Made by a program: the position numbers and the translations under genes. Below are positions 1 to 4,240 of a stretch of 7,044 nt of DNA, one piece after another. Positions within the stretch are counted from its first letter, which is position 1, and the number at the start of each line of letters is the position of its first letter. The DNA comes from an uncultured Clostridia bacterium (GTDB taxonomy: Bacteria > Bacillota > Clostridia > Oscillospirales > Acutalibacteraceae), in assembly GCA_947165615.1 (NCBI GenBank), contig CAMVBD010000069.1, forward strand, positions 1 to 7,044, read 5' to 3'. The notes under the pieces were generated by a model. It saw nothing but the letters and a program-made list of their open reading frames with translations. It did no database searches and was not told where the DNA came from.

Positions 1-31
1 AATTTATTCACAAAACCGAAACGGATCAATC

Positions 32-37
32 GGGAGG
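32..37 (+). promoter_or_regulatory. Ribosome binding site of the metallophosphoesterase gene
   Basis: GGGAGG lies 7 bases upstream of the ATG at 45. It is a strong Shine-Dalgarno match at good spacing and supports that start codon. The 31 bases before it are AT-rich at the very edge of the window, and I cannot identify a promoter in them. Confidence 0.8.
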
Positions 38-44
38 CGACGGC

Positions 45-1469
45 ATGGCACAGACAAAACTCGCGTTTATCGCGGACATCCATTACTATTCTCCGAAACT
101 CGGGATCACCGGGCGGGCGTATGAACTGCGCTCCGGCTCCGACCAGAAATGTCTTGCCGAAAGCGGCGCCATCGTGGACGCCGCCTTTGACCGGCTGCTG
201 AAAGAAACGGACGTCGACGCCGTGGTCATTTCCGGCGACGTCACAAACGACGGCGAGATCGTGAGCCACGAGGAGATCAGGGACAAATTCACCGCCTTTG
301 CCGCCAAAAAGCCCCTGTATCTCATTACCTCCACCCACGACTGGTGCACCGACGGCAACCCCCGCCGGTTTGAAGGCAACGAGGTCTTTCACGACGTCGA
401 CGCCGTGGACGCGCCGACGCTGGACGCCATGTACGCCGGGTTCGGGCGCGAAACCCTTGTGTCCGAATACGAGACCGGACGGGGCTTTCACTCCCGCTGC
501 TTCCAGGTCAGCCCCACCTTGCGTCTTCTTGCCGTCAACGACGACATGGACGCTCCCGGCGGCAAATCCGGCTACAGCGAGGCCCATCTTCAATGGATGG
601 AAGCGCAGATCCGGGACGCCAAAAACGCCGGCATGGACGTCATTGCGACCGAGCACCATCTGCTGCTCTGGGGCATTTCGGGCCTTATCAACAAGGGGCA
701 GAGCATCGGAGACAATTTTACGGTCGCCGAGCGCCTGGCGGACGCTGGCCTGCGGCTGATGTTCGTCGGACACTCCCATATGCAGCGCACCACCGAATTC
801 GTCTCCAAAAACGGAAACAAGATCACGCAGGTCAACGTCGGCTCCCTGTGCGGCCACCCCGCGCCCATCAATTACGTAACGATAGAAAACGGCAAAGCCC
901 ATGTAAAGGTCGAATGTCTCGAGGGCTTTTCCTATAACGGCGAATGGAAGGACGCGGCCTTTATCCGCGACCACTCCACCGCCGTGCTGACAAACCTCCT
1001 GAACGCCGCCGCGACGGACAAGGAGGACTTCCGCGAGCGCCTCGAAAGCCAGGGCATCCATATAAAGCCCTTCGACAAGATCTATCCCGTCATCCGGCAT
1101 TACGCCAAAATGGCGCTGACCATCAAGGTCGGCAAAGCCGCGTCCAAAATAAACGGCCTGACCTTCGGCAAGGGCGTCCGGAAAAAGAACGTAAAGTCCG
1201 TCAAGGACCGGCCCCTGCTGCCGCTGATCCTCGAAATCTTCCTCTGCGTCTTTGACGGCTCCATGAACGCCAAAACCATGTCCGACGACGTCAAAGCCGT
1301 CGCTACCGACGTGTCCACCCTGCCGCGCCGGATCATCAAAAAACTTCCGATCGGCAAGGACAAAAAAGAAAAGATCTTCCGGACCACCGACGAGATCGAA
1401 AAAATTTTGCAGGAACTTGTAAACCCCTCCCTGCCCGACAACGTGGAATGTGAGATCGACCTGAAATGA
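45..1469 (+). CDS. Calcineurin-like metallophosphoesterase with C-terminal helical extension
   Basis: Predicted two-metal phosphoesterase of 474 residues. No signal peptide is visible, so it is probably cytoplasmic. The family signature is present in order: Asp11-x-His13 (ADIHYY), Gly64-Asp65 with Asn68 (ISGDVTND), His98-Asp99 (ITSTHDW), His204/His205 (ATEHHLLL) and Gly242-His243-Ser-His245 (VGHSHM). The catalytic fold covers roughly residues 5-290. The third motif, normally GNH(D/E), reads STHD, so the usual metal-binding Asn is Thr97. Residues about 300-474 form a Lys-rich, probably helical region that I do not recognise; it includes a hydrophobic stretch near 389-404 that looks too short and isolated for a confident membrane span. 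The substrate cannot be read from sequence; this superfamily covers phosphomonoesters, phosphodiesters and nucleotides. The start is set by GGGAGG at 32-37. The stop overlaps the next start by 4 bases, so the gene is co-translated with the glycerate kinase downstream. Confidence 0.9.
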   Translation: MAQTKLAFIADIHYYSPKLGITGRAYELRSGSDQKCLAESGAIVDAAFDRLLKETDVDAVVISGDVTNDGEIVSHEEIRDKFTAFAAKKPLYLITSTHDWCTDGNPRRFEGNEVFHDVDAVDAPTLDAMYAGFGRETLVSEYETGRGFHSRCFQVSPTLRLLAVNDDMDAPGGKSGYSEAHLQWMEAQIRDAKNAGMDVIATEHHLLLWGISGLINKGQSIGDNFTVAERLADAGLRLMFVGHSHMQRTTEFVSKNGNKITQVNVGSLCGHPAPINYVTIENGKAHVKVECLEGFSYNGEWKDAAFIRDHSTAVLTNLLNAAATDKEDFRERLESQGIHIKPFDKIYPVIRHYAKMALTIKVGKAASKINGLTFGKGVRKKNVKSVKDRPLLPLILEIFLCVFDGSMNAKTMSDDVKAVATDVSTLPRRIIKKLPIGKDKKEKIFRTTDEIEKILQELVNPSLPDNVECEIDLK

Positions 1470-2716
1470 CCTTGACAGACGCCGCAAAAACCATCGCAGC
1501 CGCCGCCGTAAAAGGGGCGCTGCCGTATGAGAATACGCTTTCGTGTCTCAAAACGCTGCAAGACATGCAGAATCCGACGGTCCTTGCCGTCGGCAAGGCC
1601 GCCGTTCCCATGGCAAAGGCCGCCGCGTTCGTTTTCGGGGACAGGATCAAAAACGGGCTGCTCCTTACCAAATACGGGCACGCCTATCCTTCGGACGGGT
1701 CGGCGCCCGACCTGCCCCCGGGCTTTCGCGTCCTCGAGGCGGGACACCCGGTCAGCGACGACAATTCCGTCCTTGCGGCAAACGAGGCGCTTTCGCTCTG
1801 CCGTCAACTGAAAGAGGACGACACGCTGCTTTTCCTGCTGTCCGGCGGGGGCAGCGCGCTTATGGAAGCGTCCCGCGTTCCGGCGCTCCTCCAGCGGAGC
1901 ATCACCGAAAAACTGTTAAAGCGCGGCGCGGACGTTTCGGAACTCAACGCCGTAAGGCGGGGCCTGTCCCGCGTCAAGGGCGGACGCCTTGCCGCCGCCG
2001 CATACCCGGCAAGGGTCGTCACCCTCGCGCTGTCGGACGTCCTCGGAAACGACCCGGCGGTCATCGCCTCCGGCCCCACCGTGCCGGCAAAACCCGACCG
2101 GCGGGCGCTTGACCGGATCGTCGCCCGATACCTCTTTGACGTGCCGGGAGAGATCTTATCCCTTTTGTACGACGCCGAGGAACTGGAAATCAACGACGGC
2201 GGGTACCATATCGTCGGGGATGTCGGCACCCTTGTCGCCGCCGCGAAAAAAGAGGCCGAAGCGCTTGGATTTACACCGCATATCGTTACGACAAACCTTG
2301 TAGGCGAAGCGCGGGACGAGGCGGTCAGAATCCTTGACGCGATCCCAAACGAGCCGGGACGTCACGCCTATCTTTACGCCGGGGAGACCACGGTCACCGT
2401 CACCGGCACGGGCAAAGGCGGGCGCAACCAGGAAATGGCGCTTGCCGCCGCCATCCATATGAAGCACACAAAGAACACGGTCTTTCTGTCCGTCGGCAGC
2501 GACGGCACGGACGGCCCCACCGACGCCGCGGGCGGCGTTGCGACAGGGGAGACCTATGACAAAATAAAGGCCGCGGGCGTCGACCCCGAGGCGTATCTCC
2601 GCAACAACGACGCCTACAACGCCCTGCTTTCTGCCGGAGCCCTGCTGTTCACCGGCCCCACCGGCACCAACGTCAACGATTTGACGATGGTCTTGACAGA
2701 ACAAAACCAAATATAA
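1466..2716 (+). CDS. Glycerate 2-kinase, class II (DUF4147/MOFRL family)
   Basis: Predicted to phosphorylate D-glycerate to 2-phosphoglycerate with ATP in the cytoplasm. The family has also been annotated as hydroxypyruvate reductase (TtuD), generally regarded as a mis-assignment. At 416 residues it is a normal length. Hallmarks run in order: AVGKAA (41-46, with the conserved Lys44), EAGHPVSD (91-98), the Gly-rich LLSGGGSAL (124-132), a conserved NAVRRGLSRVKGGRLA block (161-176), LSDVLGNDPAVIASGPTVP (189-207), then the C-terminal MOFRL part with GGRNQEMAL (318-326), GSDGTDGPTDAAGG (344-357) and TGPTGTNVNDL (396-406). All key blocks are intact. The ATG overlaps the preceding TGA as ATGA and no good Shine-Dalgarno sequence lies in front, so translation is probably coupled to the phosphoesterase gene. 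The last two bases of the TAA stop are also the first bases of the repeat element at 2715, so the short tail after NDL may have been reshaped by insertion. The specific enzyme activity is inferred from family membership. Confidence 0.9.
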   Translation: MTLTDAAKTIAAAAVKGALPYENTLSCLKTLQDMQNPTVLAVGKAAVPMAKAAAFVFGDRIKNGLLLTKYGHAYPSDGSAPDLPPGFRVLEAGHPVSDDNSVLAANEALSLCRQLKEDDTLLFLLSGGGSALMEASRVPALLQRSITEKLLKRGADVSELNAVRRGLSRVKGGRLAAAAYPARVVTLALSDVLGNDPAVIASGPTVPAKPDRRALDRIVARYLFDVPGEILSLLYDAEELEINDGGYHIVGDVGTLVAAAKKEAEALGFTPHIVTTNLVGEARDEAVRILDAIPNEPGRHAYLYAGETTVTVTGTGKGGRNQEMALAAAIHMKHTKNTVFLSVGSDGTDGPTDAAGGVATGETYDKIKAAGVDPEAYLRNNDAYNALLSAGALLFTGPTGTNVNDLTMVLTEQNQI

Positions 2717-2834
2717 AATGCAAAATGCAGAATGCAAAATACAAAATTTCGGAAGGAGCTTCGCTCCTTACCTCATTATAATGCCGACCGCAGGTCCCTT
2801 TATTTTGCATTTTTTATTTTGAATTCTGCATTTT
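2715..2834. repeat. MITE-like AT-rich element with heptamer-built inverted repeats
   Basis: This 120-bp stretch stands out by its AT-rich ends in GC-rich DNA. The left arm (2715-2747) and the reverse complement of the right arm (2802-2834) are both 33 bases and agree at 27 positions. Each arm is a run of a degenerate 7-mer: on the left AAAATGC, AAAATGC, AGAATGC, AAAATAC, AAAAT. The 54-base core (2748-2801) carries three small palindromes: AAGGAGC/GCTCCTT, CATTATAATG and GACC/GGTC. No transposase is encoded, so if it is mobile it is non-autonomous. The flanks CAAATAT (2708-2714) and CAATAT (2835-2840) look alike and could be an imperfect target duplication, but this is weak. As RNA it would fold into one long hairpin and might act as a partial terminator or transcript stabiliser. 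Copy number elsewhere in the genome is unknown. Confidence 0.7.
2753..2769 (+). repeat. Perfect 7-bp hairpin in the core of the repeat element
   Basis: AAGGAGC (2753-2759) pairs with GCTCCTT (2763-2769) around a TTC loop. Two more pairs (GG 2751-2752 with CC 2771-2772) are possible across a bulged A. No T-run follows directly, so it is not a classical rho-independent terminator. It encloses a Shine-Dalgarno-like AAGGAG, but no start codon lies at usable spacing. Confidence 0.7.
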
Positions 2835-2837
2835 CAA

Positions 2838-2843
2838 TATACT
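2838..2843 (+). promoter_or_regulatory. Possible -10 box upstream of the epimerase gene
   Basis: TATACT matches the -10 consensus at five of six positions and would start a transcript near 2850, about 33 bases before the epimerase ATG. The expected -35 position falls inside the right arm of the repeat element, where only T-rich sequence without a good TTGACA match is found. The gene may instead be read through from the upstream pair. Confidence 0.25.
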
Positions 2844-2871
2844 TCCGACCCCTGTAACCGCATAGATATTT

Positions 2872-2877
2872 GAGGAG
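2872..2877 (+). promoter_or_regulatory. Ribosome binding site of the epimerase gene
   Basis: GAGGAG lies 5 bases before the ATG at 2883. It selects this start over a different-frame ATG at 2870-2872 region upstream reading, and it agrees with the Rossmann motif beginning only nine residues into the protein. Confidence 0.7.
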
Positions 2878-2882
2878 ATTTT

Positions 2883-4082
2883 ATGGAAACCAAACGCGTT
2901 TGTCTGACCGGCGCGACCGGACACGTCGGTTACGCCATCTTAAAAGAACTGCAAAACCACCCCGACAAGGAGATCTGCATTTTGGTGCGGCGGGACTCCG
3001 ACATTTTCGACGGGCTCCGGTGCGAGAAGCACAAGGGCGACATCACCGATTACGACAGCCTTGTAAAGGCGTTCGAGGGCTGCGATATCGTCTATCACGT
3101 CGCCGGGTGCGTCGAGATCAAGCCCGGAAACGAGGACTTTGTCTACAAGGTCAACGTCACCGGCACCGAAAACGTCATTGCCGCCTGCAAGGCGTGCGGC
3201 GTCAAAAAACTCGTCTACATGGGGAGCGTCGACACCTACGTCCCCCTGCCGGACAACGAGGTCATGACCGAGGTCTACACCTACGACCCCGACACGCTCG
3301 AGGGCGCCTACGCCAAGACCAAGGCCGAGGTCACCGCCAAGGTCCTTGCCGCAAACGGCGACGGCCTTGAGACCGTCGTCTGCCAGCCCTCCGCCTGCAT
3401 GGGGCCCTACGACTACAAGGTCTCGTCCGTCGGGTCCATGATCCGCATGTTCTCCAATGGCTATTTTCCCATCACCATGACCTTCGGCGGCTACAACTTC
3501 GTCGACGTGCGCGACGTCGCCTTCGGCACCGTGGCGGCCGGGGACAAAGCAAAGGGCGGGTCGGTCTACATTCTCTGCAACAAAAGCGTGACCGTGGATG
3601 AATTCATCCGGATGCTCGCGGAAGTCTCCGGCAACAAGCCCCCGCGCGTCAAACTCGGCAAGGGGCTTATCGACCTTGCGGCGCCTTTGATGGAGACCTA
3701 CTACAAGGCCGCCAAAAAGCCCGCCATTTTCACCCGCTACGCGGTGCGAAAACTCTGCTCCAACTGCAATTTCTCCTACGAAAAGGCCGAACGGGAACTC
3801 GGCTACCACCCGCGCCCGCTGGAAACCAGCCTCAAGGAGACGCTGGAGTGGATCAAGGTCAGCGAAGAAGAGGAAGCGAAAAAGCAGGCCGAACGCGCCG
3901 AAGCCGATGCCGAAAAAGCCCGCCTTGCCGCCGAGGAGGCAAAGCAAAAGGCCGCCGAGCTCGAGCAGGCCGTGGAACAGGCCGAACAGGCTGCCGCCGA
4001 CGCCGCCGTGACCGCCGAACAGAGCGAGCAGAAAGCAAAAAAAGCCCGCCGCGCTGCTTTGAAAAAAGAAAAGAAAGCCTGA
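2883..4082 (+). CDS. NAD(P)-dependent epimerase/dehydratase (extended SDR) with coiled-coil tail
   Basis: Predicted cytoplasmic oxidoreductase or epimerase of the extended short-chain dehydrogenase class, 399 residues. The N-terminal Rossmann motif is TGATGHVG (9-16), giving Gly10-x-x-Gly13-x-x-Gly16. The acidic turn GDIT (52-55) and GCDIVYHVAG (66-75) follow. The catalytic residues appear to be Ser115 (VYMGSVD), Tyr143 and Lys147 (YAKTK). Arg36-Arg37 after the second strand may favour NADP, but this is a guess. CQPSACMGP (167-175) and GGYNFVDVRDVA (202-213) resemble the dihydroflavonol-reductase/HpnA-like branch. The enzyme part ends near residue 325 with a typical LEWIK. It is followed by about 73 residues almost wholly of Ala, Glu, Lys, Gln and Arg with no Gly or Pro, predicted to form a long charged helix or coiled coil ending in a Lys-rich tip. 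That tail is not part of the usual family fold. The substrate is unknown. The gene ends 12 bases before a strong terminator stem. Confidence 0.87.
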   Translation: METKRVCLTGATGHVGYAILKELQNHPDKEICILVRRDSDIFDGLRCEKHKGDITDYDSLVKAFEGCDIVYHVAGCVEIKPGNEDFVYKVNVTGTENVIAACKACGVKKLVYMGSVDTYVPLPDNEVMTEVYTYDPDTLEGAYAKTKAEVTAKVLAANGDGLETVVCQPSACMGPYDYKVSSVGSMIRMFSNGYFPITMTFGGYNFVDVRDVAFGTVAAGDKAKGGSVYILCNKSVTVDEFIRMLAEVSGNKPPRVKLGKGLIDLAAPLMETYYKAAKKPAIFTRYAVRKLCSNCNFSYEKAERELGYHPRPLETSLKETLEWIKVSEEEEAKKQAERAEADAEKARLAAEEAKQKAAELEQAVEQAEQAAADAAVTAEQSEQKAKKARRAALKKEKKA

Positions 4083-4094
4083 ACAGGGCGTCAG

Positions 4095-4130
4095 ACCGGC
4101 AGTCTCCTTTTCCGGGACTGCCGGTTTTTT
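4095..4130 (+). terminator. Rho-independent terminator after the epimerase gene
   Basis: ACCGGCAGTC (4095-4104) pairs perfectly with GACTGCCGGT (4116-4125). A further T-G wobble and a C-G pair leave a 7-base loop, and a run of six T (4125-4130) plus a second TTTT shortly after follow. It sits 12 bases past the stop codon and should end the upstream transcript, separating it from the transporter. Confidence 0.93.
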
Positions 4131-4180
4131 CGTTTTCTCCTCTTTGCCGTTCATAAATCCTTCTTAATTCGGGCATTCTA

Positions 4181-4209
4181 TTGACAGAACCGCCTCAAAA
4201 GCGTATTTT
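4181..4209 (+). promoter_or_regulatory. Sigma-70-type promoter for the ABC transporter gene
   Basis: A perfect -35 box TTGACA (4181-4186) is followed after 17 bases by TATTTT (4204-4209), a four-of-six match to TATAAT. An alternative TATATT at 4209-4214 is closer to consensus but the 22-base spacing is too long. Transcription would start near 4216, giving a leader of about 25 bases. The position between a terminator and a good ribosome binding site supports the call. Confidence 0.7.
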
Positions 4210-4211
4210 AT

Positions 4212-4223
4212 ATTGTGTACAAT
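4212..4223. promoter_or_regulatory. Small inverted repeat at the predicted transcription start, possible operator
   Basis: ATTGT (4212-4216) and ACAAT (4219-4223) are perfect inverted arms around GT. They lie just after the proposed -10 box, where a repressor would block initiation. Five-base arms can arise by chance in AT-rich DNA, and no regulator gene is in the window, so this is only a candidate. Confidence 0.3.
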
Positions 4224-4229
4224 CTTTTT

Positions 4230-4234
4230 GGAGG
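4230..4234 (+). promoter_or_regulatory. Ribosome binding site that decides the transporter start
   Basis: GGAGG ends 6 bases before the ATG at 4241. This places the protein start at 4241. The reading frame is open further upstream to a TTG at 4181, but that TTG belongs to the -35 box and has no ribosome binding site. Confidence 0.85.
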
Positions 4235-4240
4235 CGCCCT

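Noticed and set aside
2781..2822. A 13-codon frame inside the repeat element (ATG to TGA)
   Set aside because: It has no ribosome binding site at usable distance; the AAGGAG upstream is about 22 bases away and locked in a hairpin. The codons run through the inverted repeat.
2715..2834. A CRISPR-like array
   Set aside because: The heptamers are far too short and contiguous, there are no spacers of regular length, and no cas genes are nearby.
2940..4154. A 404-codon open frame on the minus strand opposite the epimerase
   Set aside because: Its Gly/Leu/Phe/Val-rich sequence is the complement of the SDR codons and of the Ala/Glu/Lys tail, and it also runs through the terminator hairpin.
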